From an uncultured Clostridia bacterium (GTDB lineage Bacteria > Bacillota > Clostridia > Christensenellales > Borkfalkiaceae), in assembly GCA_947629845.1 (NCBI GenBank), contig CANRFD010000032.1:1-14131 (forward strand): a DNA stretch of 14,131 nt. Direction: 5' to 3'. The notes under the pieces are model-generated. The model searched no databases. It had not been told where the DNA came from and saw only the letters and a list, made by a program, of their open reading frames with translations. The position numbers and the translations under genes are program-made. Shown here piece by piece: positions 7,946 to 14,131 of this stretch (its first letter is position 1; each line of letters begins with the position of its first letter).

Positions 7946-10509
7946 TTCAGTTTCTCCTTCCATTCGGCGAGCAATGTAAGCGCCTGCATGGGCGTAAGCG
8001 CGTTGAGATCGAGCCCTTCGAGCTGTTCGCGCAGCTTCTCCTCGGCCTCGTCCGGCTCCTCCGCATAGTTCTCTTCGGGGATCGCGGGGCGCGCCGCGAG
8101 ATCGTTGCGTTCCAGAGAGCGCAGAATGGCCTTGGCCCGCTGCGTCACCGCCTCGGGCACGCCCGCAAGCGCCGCGACCTCCACGCCAAAGGAGCGCGAG
8201 GCCCCTCCCCGCACGATCTTGCGCAGAAATACGATCTTCCCGCCGATCTCCCGCACGTTTATTTTATAATTTTTCACGCCATCGAGCTTCCCTTCCAGCT
8301 CGGTGAGCTCGTGATAGTGCGTCGCGAACAGCGTTTTCGCACGGACTTCCCGCGTGAGCTGTTCGATGACCGCCCACGCGATGGAGAGCCCGTCAAACGT
8401 GCTCGTCCCGCGGCCGACCTCGTCGAGAACGAGCAGGCTCTTGGACGTCGCATTCCGCAGAATGCTCGCAACCTCCGTCATCTCCACCATGAAGGTACTG
8501 CGGTCGAGGATAAGATTGTCGCTCGCGCCGATGCGCGTAAAGATCCGATCGACGAGAGGAATGACGGCGCGCTTTGCGGGCACAAAACTTCCGACGTGCG
8601 CCATGAGCACAATGAGCGCATTCTGCCTTAAATAGGTGCTCTTCCCCGCCATATTGGGGCCCGTCAGGATCATCGTGCGGCTCTCGCCCCCGTCGAGAAC
8701 GCAGTCGTTGGGAACGAACTGCTCGCGCGAGATCGCCTCCACCACGGGGTGCCGCCCCTCTTCCACGGTGAGCGCACCCTCCTCGACGATCGTCGGGCGC
8801 GTATACTTGTTCTCCTTGGCGACGGTGGCGAGGGAGACGAAGCAATCGAGCGTCGCGACGGCGTCGGCGACCGTCTGAAAGACGGAAATATTCTTGGAGA
8901 GGATCTCCATGAGTTCCCCGTAAAGATATTCTTCGAGGTGCTGCGCCTTGTCGTCGCTGCCGAGGATCTTGGCCTCGAGCTCCTTCAACTCCTCGTTGAC
9001 GTACCGCTCGCCGCCCGCCAACGTCTGCTTGCGGGCATAGGAATACGGCACGCGATCCTTAAAGGAATTACTCACCTCGATATAGTAGCCGAACACGCGG
9101 TTGTACCCGATTTTCAGGGTGCGGATGCCCGTCTTTTCGCGCTCCCGCGCCTCGAGTTCGGCGAGAAGCGCCTTGCTGTGATCCTTCACCTCGCGCAGTT
9201 CGTCAAGCTGCTCGTTGTAGCCCCTGCGGATGTAGCCGCCCTCCCTTAACGTTGTCGCCTCGGGGGAAATGGCGCTGTCGAGCAAAGCGCAGATCTCGCG
9301 GGTGTCCACAAGTTTCGAAGATATCTCCTTGAGCAGCGCGGAATTAAATCCCGAGATCTGGAATTTGAGATTGGGCACGACGGCCAGCGAGGCGGAAAGC
9401 GCAATGCAGTCGCGGGGCTGCAGGTTGCCGTTGGAGATGCGCCCCGTCAGCCGCTCGATGTCCTGCACGCCCGCAAGCATGTCGGCAAGCCCCATCCGCA
9501 CGACGCTCGCACGAAAAATTTCGTCCACGGCGTCCAGCCGCGCCTCGATGGCGGCCTTGTTGCGGAGCGGCGATATGAGCATTCCCGAAAGTTTTCTTGC
9601 GCCCATGCTCGTCTTTGCCTTGTCGAGCAGCCACAAAAGCGACCCGTACCGCTTGCCCTCGGCGTTGTTTTTGAGAATTTCGAGGTTGCGCAGCGCAACG
9701 TTATCGAGCATAAGGTGCGCGCTCTCGTCGGAAACGTGCAGGGTATTGATATTTTTTAGCGCATGTTTCTGCGTCTCCCGCAAATATTCGAGAAGCGCAC
9801 CCGCCGCAACGATCTCCTCGTTCCTGTCGGCGATCCCGAGCGCGTCCATGGAGGCGACGGAGAGCTGCTCCTTGAGATTTTTTTCGGCGGAAGCGCGCTG
9901 GAACGCCCACGGAAGATAGCACGAAAAGGCGGGCAGCGCCCCGCGCTCCACCTCCGCGCACCCCTTCACGTCAAAAAGCAGCTCATCGTTGCAGACGATC
10001 TCCGCAACGGAGAGATTGACGAGCAGCCCCAAGAGGCGTTCCGCATTCTCCGCTTCGGCCGCGCAAAATTCGCCCGTCGTGATGTCCGCCCACGCGGCGG
10101 CATATTTCCCGCCGAGCTTGCAGGCGCAGGCGACGTAATTGCTCTTCTTCTCGTCGAGAAGGCCGCCCTCGATGACGGTCCCCGCCGAAACGACGCGAAT
10201 GACGTCCCTGTCCACCATGCCCTTGCTCGCCTTGGGGTCGGAGAGCTGTTCGCAGATGGCGACGCGCTGCCCCTCCTCCACGAGCTTTTGAATATAGGTA
10301 TCCGCGGCATGAAAGGGCACGCCACACATGGGAGCGCGCGTTTCCAGCCCGCAGTCCCTGCCCGTAAGCGTCAAATCGAGTATTTTGCTCGCCTTTTCGG
10401 CGTCCTCGAAGAACATCTCGTAAAAATCCCCGAGGCGATAGAACACAATGCAATCGGGATACTTCTCTTTGACTTTTCTCCAATGCTCCATCATTGGTGA
10501 GAGTGCCAT
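7942..10509 (-). CDS. mutS: DNA mismatch repair protein MutS
   Basis: Full-length MutS of 855 residues. It binds mismatches and small loops in new DNA and, with MutL, starts repair. The mismatch-recognition domain carries the Phe-X-Glu motif at F29-Y30-E31 (GDFYEMFFEDA). The connector, core and clamp regions follow without a gap. The C-terminal ATPase has the Walker A motif GPNMAGKS at 617-624, the Walker B region DEVGRGTSTFDG from 696, and the ATHYHEL motif at 729-735. The tail (DLNALTPMQALTLL) is a usual MutS ending. The start is the ATG behind a GGAGG site. Its TGA stop overlaps the mutL start in an ATGA, so the two are probably translationally coupled, in the gene order common in Firmicutes. 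Nothing appears truncated or degenerate. Confidence 0.98.
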   Translation of the reverse strand: MALSPMMEHWRKVKEKYPDCIVFYRLGDFYEMFFEDAEKASKILDLTLTGRDCGLETRAPMCGVPFHAADTYIQKLVEEGQRVAICEQLSDPKASKGMVDRDVIRVVSAGTVIEGGLLDEKKSNYVACACKLGGKYAAAWADITTGEFCAAEAENAERLLGLLVNLSVAEIVCNDELLFDVKGCAEVERGALPAFSCYLPWAFQRASAEKNLKEQLSVASMDALGIADRNEEIVAAGALLEYLRETQKHALKNINTLHVSDESAHLMLDNVALRNLEILKNNAEGKRYGSLLWLLDKAKTSMGARKLSGMLISPLRNKAAIEARLDAVDEIFRASVVRMGLADMLAGVQDIERLTGRISNGNLQPRDCIALSASLAVVPNLKFQISGFNSALLKEISSKLVDTREICALLDSAISPEATTLREGGYIRRGYNEQLDELREVKDHSKALLAELEAREREKTGIRTLKIGYNRVFGYYIEVSNSFKDRVPYSYARKQTLAGGERYVNEELKELEAKILGSDDKAQHLEEYLYGELMEILSKNISVFQTVADAVATLDCFVSLATVAKENKYTRPTIVEEGALTVEEGRHPVVEAISREQFVPNDCVLDGGESRTMILTGPNMAGKSTYLRQNALIVLMAHVGSFVPAKRAVIPLVDRIFTRIGASDNLILDRSTFMVEMTEVASILRNATSKSLLVLDEVGRGTSTFDGLSIAWAVIEQLTREVRAKTLFATHYHELTELEGKLDGVKNYKINVREIGGKIVFLRKIVRGGASRSFGVEVAALAGVPEAVTQRAKAILRSLERNDLAARPAIPEENYAEEPDEAEEKLREQLEGLDLNALTPMQALTLLAEWKEKLK
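7954..7959 (-). promoter_or_regulatory. mutL ribosome binding site (decides the start)
   Basis: AAGGAG lies 8 bases before the ATG at 7945, inside the end of mutS. It favours that ATG over the in-frame ATG at 7963. The chosen start also gives the family-typical N-terminus MINVLTPDIYNRIAAGEVV. Confidence 0.75.
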
Positions 10510-10514
10510 ATTTT

Positions 10515-10519
10515 CCTCC
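10515..10519 (-). promoter_or_regulatory. mutS ribosome binding site (decides the start)
   Basis: GGAGG lies 5 bases before the ATG at 10509. The longer in-frame start, a TTG at 10530, has no such site and would add seven residues not typical of MutS. The ATG is therefore chosen. Confidence 0.85.
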
Positions 10520-10550
10520 GTTTGGGTCAAGGTAATTTTTATCTTCGGGA

Positions 10551-10566
10551 AGCCGAAACTTCGGCT
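10551..10566 (-). other. Short hairpin in the mutS leader
   Basis: AGCCGA and TCGGCT form a perfect 6-bp stem around a 4-base loop, between the TIR-LRR stop and mutS. No T-run follows on either strand, so it is not a standard intrinsic terminator. It would lie in the mutS 5' leader, where it could protect the RNA end or act as a weak terminator for the upstream gene. Confidence 0.5.
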
Positions 10567-10578
10567 CCGTCCCCTATT

Positions 10579-10610
10579 ATTATATATATCTTGTTGCGGC
10601 CGTCCGTCAA
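10579..10610 (-). promoter_or_regulatory. Candidate sigma-A promoter of the mutS operon
   Basis: On the minus strand TTGACG (10605-10610) overlaps the TGA stop of the TIR-LRR gene. It is followed after 16 bases by TATATA (10583-10588). An overlapping TATAAT (10579-10584) would need a 20-base spacer. The match is fair rather than perfect. This is the only AT-rich stretch ahead of mutS and would give a leader of about 65 bases. Confidence 0.45.
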
Positions 10611-13600
10611 TCCGTGTAGATGAACGTGACCTTCTTATATTTGTCCCCGAAGATCCTTTTGAGTCCCGCGCCCATAAAACCTTTGAACCGTTTGGGAATG
10701 GTAACGGTAACGCGGCAAAAAACCCACGGATCGTAAAACGCGCGATCTCTGATTTGCATTACCGAGGAAGGTATAACGACTCTCTGCACACCGCTGCTCC
10801 TGAACGCGTCCTCTCCGATCTCGGTCAGCCCCTCGGGGAGAGTGAGATCCTGCAACGCAGAACAATGCATAAACGCGCCCGCTCCGATACTCGATACGCG
10901 CTTCCCCCATTTCACGTCTGCAAGTTTCTCGCAATCGGAAAACGCGTGCGCACCGATCGTCGTAACGCCGTTCGGGATCGCGATTTTCTTCAACACTTTA
11001 CAGGCGCCGAACGCATTTTCGCCGATGGAAGCGATGCCCTCCCCGAGCGTAACTTTTGCGAGCTTCCCGCAACCGTAAAACGCGCTCTCGCCGATCTCCG
11101 TCTTTCCCGAGCCGACGATCTCGACGCCGGAAAGATAACCGCACTTGTAAAATGCCTCCTTCCCGATCTTTGTTACGCTGCCCGGGATCGTGACTTCCAA
11201 ATGCTTGCTGCACTGATAAAACGCGCGGGGCGCGATCTCCGTAATGTCGTTCGGAATGACGATCTTACCGTTCGGCCCGATATATTTTACGAGAACGCCG
11301 TCTTTGATTTCAAACGGATGCGCCGCTTCCTCTGCCTCTTTCGCCTCCCTCGCTTTTTTTGCCGCTTCCGCCTTCGCGCGCTTCTGGGCGGCGATGCGCT
11401 CTTCCGCTTCACGCTTTTCCGCCTCGCGCCGTTCCGCTTCGCGCCGTTCCGCTTCAAGCCTTTCCGCCTGCTTTCTCTCCTCCTCCCGGACGCGCGCGGC
11501 GACAATGGCGGGGTCTTCCCGGAATGTAATTTTCGTTTGCCGATATTCGCTGTAGAAAATGCGTTTTTTGTTTCCCTCGTCCAATATTTTCTGCCAAGGC
11601 TGCGGTGCAAAGCTGATCTCTTCGAGGCCGCAATCGGAGAACGCATGGTCGCCGATCTCGGTCACGTTTTCGGGGATCTCGATCCGTTTAAGGCCATGAC
11701 ATGCCGAAAATGCGCGCATCCCAAGTGAAGTTACGCTTTCGGGAATGTGAACTTCCGTCAAACTTCTGCATCCTTCAAACGCGTAATTTCCGATCGAGGT
11801 GACGCCTTGCGGGATGAAAACGCTCGCAAGATTTCTGCATGTTCTGAATATACCATCCGCAAGCGCCGTTATGCGCTGCGGAACCCGGATACTTGTCAAC
11901 CCAATACAGTAACAGAACGCAGCCTCCCCGATGGATGTCACGCTTTGGGGGATATCGATGCTTTTAAGCGCGGTGCAATTGTAGAATGCGGATTTTCCAA
12001 TGGAGGTCACACTTTCCGGAATAACGACATTCTCAAGACTTTCGCAATAGTGGAACGTTTTTTCTCCAATCGTTTTTATGCCGCTCGGGATGGCAATGCC
12101 CGTAAGCGCTTTGCATTCTCTGAATGCTTCCGGCTCAATAGAGGTCACACTTTGCGGAATGTTGATCTCCGTCAGTGCCTCGCACCCTTGGAAGACCCCT
12201 CTTTCAATCTTCTCGAGGTTGGGCGGAAGCACGATCCGCGTCAGCTTAGGGCAGTAACAGAACGCACTTGACCCAATCGTAGTCACACCTTGCGGGATGT
12301 CGATCTTCGTCAGCTCGTGGCATCCCAAAAATGCCTCCGCGCCTATAAAAGTCACGCCCGACGGAATGGTGATCTCCGTCAGTGCCTCGCACCTTTGGAA
12401 GGCCTCTCTTTCGATCTTCTCGAGGCTCGGCGGAAGCACGATCCGCGTCAGCTTTTTGCAACTACCAAACGCACTTGACCCAATCGTAGTCACGCCTTGC
12501 GGGATATCGATGCTCGTCAGTCCGCTGAAAGCGAATGCCGCACCGTGTATCGCGGTCAAGCTGCGGGGGAGTTGTATGCTTTTCAGCGCAGCGCAATCCC
12601 GAAACATGTCCGGGCCGATTACCGTTATGCCCTCGGGCAGGCCGACGCGTTCGAGTTCGCTGCAATAGCTGAACACATGCGCACCGATGGACTTGACGCT
12701 GCTCGGAATGGTGATGGATCTGAGCTTTTTACAGCCCCTGAACGCCTCTGTGCCGATCGCAGCCACACTGCTGGGAATACTGATGCTCGTAATTGCACTT
12801 TCGAAAAATGCCCTCGCGCCGATTTCCTTTACGATATTGGGAACGACAACGCTGCCCCCCGCTCCCTTGTATTTTTTCAGAACGCCGTTTTCGATCTCGA
12901 ATTGCGGGAGATATGCGCGCTCTTCATCGCTCATCTTCGGCGCTTCCACCTTCGGCGCTTCCGCCTGCTGCACTGCGGGCGGGCGCGAGGTTTTCGCCAT
13001 CGGTACGATCTCCGCCGTTGCGCCGGCGTTCTTTAAGAGCTCGTACGCGCTCGTCGCCTCCTCCAACGTCATTTCGTCCTTCATTACGCCCAGCCCTTCG
13101 ACAAGTTTCTTCGTTCCCACCAAGCCGAAGTCGTTGAACTCGCGCACGGCCTTGATGACCGCGATCTTTTTGCTGTCGGGGCACTCTTTCAGCACAACGG
13201 AATACAAGGTATTCGCTGCCGAAGTTGCGGGTGCCGCGGGGGTCGCGGAAGCCGCAGGCGCGGCAGGAGCCGCGGGTGCCGCAGGCGTCGCGGGTGCCGC
13301 AGGCGTCGAAGCGGCAGCCTCGCGTTCCCGCTTCATTTGGGCATACAGCTCCCGCATCTCTTCGCGTTCGCGGTTTCTCGCCTCCTCTTCGGCACGGCGG
13401 CGCTCCGCCTCCTCCTCGGCACGCTTCTGCGCCGCAAGGCGGCTCGATTCTTCCTGCTTTTTCCGCGCTTCTTCCTCTTCCTTTCTTCTCTGCTCGCTCT
13501 CTTCAAGCAACTTCGTCATCGCGTCGAGACGGCTTTTCATCGCGTCCTCTTCCTGCCTCTTCCGCGACTTTTCGGCCTCGCGTTGCGCCCTCGCCTCGGG

Positions 13601-14131
13601 CGTATGGCTTTCGACGAAGTTGTCAATGCGCGTATATGCGTCTGGTCTCGAGAGGTCAATTCCTTGAATTTTGCCGCTCTTGCCGGGGAGCCGCTCTATG
13701 GGTTTCCCCTTGAACACAAAGGTAATTGCGTCCCGTTCCTTGTCCTCGTTGGCGATCATCGCCATAAAACGCGTGTACTCATTCTTCACCCACTTCGTCT
13801 GCAAATACTCTTCATTATAACACACAAGAAGCATGCATTCCGAGGTATAAAGCGCGTACAGAATAAGCGCTTCATAGTCTGAGCCCGTCCTACTTCCGAT
13901 CTCTTCCTCCGAATAGAACGGGTGAAAACCTCTCTCCTTCAAGTGGTGGTACAGTCTCAACGCCTCGTGGCTGTCCTGAGTCGTTCCGCCGTTCTCGTCC
14001 GAGACCTTCACGCAGAGGAAACAGTCATACTTCACGCCGTCCTCTTTGAGTTCGTTGAACTGGTCTCTTATCTCGTCGATCTCGGCAGCCTTCTCGCGGT
14101 AGACCCGCTTCTGCTCCTTGCTCGCAAGCTC
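10607..14131 (-). CDS. TIR / L7-L12 C-terminal domain / BspA-type leucine-rich-repeat fusion protein (5' end outside window)
   Basis: Residues are numbered from the GTG codon at 14035, which is probably an internal Val: the frame stays open to base 14131 and encodes a helical segment (KRVYREKAAEIDEIRDQF) like the one before TIR in related clostridial proteins. TIR is about 1-145. Tyr54-Glu55 sits where SARM1-type TIR NADases carry the catalytic Glu, and a WVKNEY motif follows at 82-87. Then come a Glu/Arg-rich helix (146-240), an Ala/Pro linker (241-272), and an L7/L12 C-terminal-like domain (276-345, with KKIAVIKAVREF). Next are a cap and 18 leucine-rich repeats of 23 residues (379-810), a second charged helix (840-905), and a second cap with 8 repeats (908-1118). 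No signal peptide or membrane segment is visible in the part seen, so it is probably cytosolic. Inferred role: a sensor/effector, perhaps NAD-cleaving and defence-related. The function is unproven. It ends with TGA, 97 bases before mutS. Confidence 0.9.
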   Translation of the reverse strand, partial: ELASKEQKRVYREKAAEIDEIRDQFNELKEDGVKYDCFLCVKVSDENGGTTQDSHEALRLYHHLKERGFHPFYSEEEIGSRTGSDYEALILYALYTSECMLLVCYNEEYLQTKWVKNEYTRFMAMIANEDKERDAITFVFKGKPIERLPGKSGKIQGIDLSRPDAYTRIDNFVESHTPEARAQREAEKSRKRQEEDAMKSRLDAMTKLLEESEQRRKEEEEARKKQEESSRLAAQKRAEEEAERRRAEEEARNREREEMRELYAQMKREREAAASTPAAPATPAAPAAPAAPAASATPAAPATSAANTLYSVVLKECPDSKKIAVIKAVREFNDFGLVGTKKLVEGLGVMKDEMTLEEATSAYELLKNAGATAEIVPMAKTSRPPAVQQAEAPKVEAPKMSDEERAYLPQFEIENGVLKKYKGAGGSVVVPNIVKEIGARAFFESAITSISIPSSVAAIGTEAFRGCKKLRSITIPSSVKSIGAHVFSYCSELERVGLPEGITVIGPDMFRDCAALKSIQLPRSLTAIHGAAFAFSGLTSIDIPQGVTTIGSSAFGSCKKLTRIVLPPSLEKIEREAFQRCEALTEITIPSGVTFIGAEAFLGCHELTKIDIPQGVTTIGSSAFCYCPKLTRIVLPPNLEKIERGVFQGCEALTEINIPQSVTSIEPEAFRECKALTGIAIPSGIKTIGEKTFHYCESLENVVIPESVTSIGKSAFYNCTALKSIDIPQSVTSIGEAAFCYCIGLTSIRVPQRITALADGIFRTCRNLASVFIPQGVTSIGNYAFEGCRSLTEVHIPESVTSLGMRAFSACHGLKRIEIPENVTEIGDHAFSDCGLEEISFAPQPWQKILDEGNKKRIFYSEYRQTKITFREDPAIVAARVREEERKQAERLEAERREAERREAEKREAEERIAAQKRAKAEAAKKAREAKEAEEAAHPFEIKDGVLVKYIGPNGKIVIPNDITEIAPRAFYQCSKHLEVTIPGSVTKIGKEAFYKCGYLSGVEIVGSGKTEIGESAFYGCGKLAKVTLGEGIASIGENAFGACKVLKKIAIPNGVTTIGAHAFSDCEKLADVKWGKRVSSIGAGAFMHCSALQDLTLPEGLTEIGEDAFRSSGVQRVVIPSSVMQIRDRAFYDPWVFCRVTVTIPKRFKGFMGAGLKRIFGDKYKKVTFIYTD
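10682..11314 (-). repeat. Second BspA-type leucine-rich-repeat array (about 8 units)
   Basis: Residues 908-1118 begin with a second copy of the cap (FEIKDGVLVKY, then a Gly turn and IVIPN) and continue with about eight repeat units. They finish in a divergent final unit and a basic tail (KRIFGDKYKKVTFIYTD). The cap and the charged helix before it (residues 840-905, bases 11321-11518) echo the layout ahead of the first array, so the protein seems to have been built by adding a second helix-cap-array module. Confidence 0.85.
11606..12901 (-). repeat. First BspA-type leucine-rich-repeat array (about 18 units)
   Basis: Residues 379-810 contain a cap (FEIENGVLKKY, then a Gly-rich turn and VVVPN) followed by units of 23 residues with the pattern I.IP..VT.IG..AF..C..L, the BspA/LRR_5 type. 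Two adjacent 69-residue blocks (12305-12511 and 12098-12304, three units each) match at 51 of 69 residues by hand count and share long identical DNA runs, so they look like a recent internal duplication. Such repeats usually form a curved ligand-binding solenoid. Many family members are cell-surface proteins, but this one shows no export signal. Confidence 0.88.
13001..13210 (-). other. L7/L12 C-terminal-like domain inside the TIR-LRR protein
   Basis: This stretch encodes residues 276-345. It follows the E. coli L7/L12 C-terminal domain without a large gap: a first strand ending VVLKE, then KKIAVIKAVREF against NKVAVIKAVRGA, then GLVGTKKLVEG against GLKEAKDLVES, then a Glu-rich helix ending NAGATAEIV against EAGAEVEVK. 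From family knowledge, E. coli V66, I69, K70, R73 and K84 contact translational GTPases. The equivalents here are I291, I294, K295, R298 and K309, all kept or conservatively changed. Binding of EF-Tu, EF-G or IF2 is an inference. Confidence 0.85.
13220..13315 (-). repeat. Ala/Pro-rich hinge encoded by short GC-rich tandem repeats
   Basis: Residues 241-272 are almost entirely Ala, Pro, Thr and Ser in repeats such as TPAAPA. At the DNA level an 18-base unit is repeated perfectly side by side (13272-13289 and 13290-13307), with degenerate copies around it. It lies directly before the L7/L12-like domain, just as an Ala-rich flexible hinge precedes that domain in the real ribosomal stalk protein. 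Such tracts often change length by slippage. Confidence 0.85.

Noticed and set aside
10510..10530. TTG start of mutS at 10530
   Set aside because: The ATG at 10509 has GGAGG at proper spacing and matches the usual MutS N-terminus; the TTG has neither.
10551..10566. Hairpin between the TIR-LRR gene and mutS as an intrinsic terminator
   Set aside because: The stem is only 6 bp and no T-run follows on either strand. It is listed as a leader hairpin instead.
13001..13210. Possibility that the L7/L12-like stretch is a misassembled or frameshifted piece of the ribosomal gene rplL
   Set aside because: It is in one continuous frame with the TIR and repeat parts. It lacks the L7/L12 N-terminal dimerisation domain and differs from typical rplL at many positions while keeping the key surface residues, so it looks like a long-standing domain of this protein.
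12687..13667. Long plus-strand open frame of 326 codons opposite the TIR-LRR gene
   Set aside because: It is the mirror of the Glu/Arg-rich and Ala/Pro-rich coding on the other strand and gives low-complexity Ser/Ala runs with no recognisable domain. The minus-strand frame has clear TIR, L7/L12 and repeat domains.

Overview
All genes in this window lie on the minus strand, so the window reads from right to left. It looks like a chromosomal segment of a fairly GC-rich Firmicute of the class Clostridia, probably an uncultured gut-type lineage. The reasons are the gene order mutS-mutL-miaA-methionine gamma-lyase-like gene, strong AGGAGG-type ribosome binding sites, a textbook sigma-A promoter, an endonuclease-type MutL, and a BspA-type leucine-rich-repeat protein of a kind common in clostridia. 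No rRNA, tRNA, CRISPR array, transposase or phage gene was seen.

Region A (14131 to 10607) is one very large open frame that runs off the right edge. It encodes a modular protein: a TIR domain, a long charged helix, an Ala/Pro-rich hinge, a domain that closely resembles the C-terminal domain of ribosomal stalk protein L7/L12, an 18-unit array of BspA-type leucine-rich repeats, a second charged helix, and a second 8-unit repeat array. The frame is open upstream of the first possible start (a GTG), and the upstream residues look like the helical segment that precedes TIR in related clostridial proteins. The true start is therefore outside the window. This gene is the most unusual item here.

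Region B (10610 to 3939) is a tight operon: mutS and mutL (mismatch repair), miaA (tRNA A37 dimethylallylation) and a PLP enzyme of the methionine gamma-lyase / 'aluminium resistance' family. The mutS/mutL and mutL/miaA junctions are 4-base ATGA overlaps, and miaA overlaps the PLP gene by 14 bases. A candidate promoter and a short leader hairpin precede mutS. A hairpin followed by a T-run ends the operon.

Region C (3915 to 1) is a second transcription unit with its own near-consensus promoter. That promoter is overlaid by three TGATATCA-like boxes at exact 11-base spacing, which look like an operator. The genes are an SPFH/band-7 membrane protein, an unrecognised two-TM protein with a cytosolic tail, a NatA-like ABC ATPase, a NatB-like ABC-2 permease, and the start of a further membrane or secreted protein cut by the left edge. 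Together they look like a regulated membrane-stress or export module.

Several starts were moved from the longest open frame on ribosome-binding-site and family grounds (mutS, mutL, miaA, natA-like).
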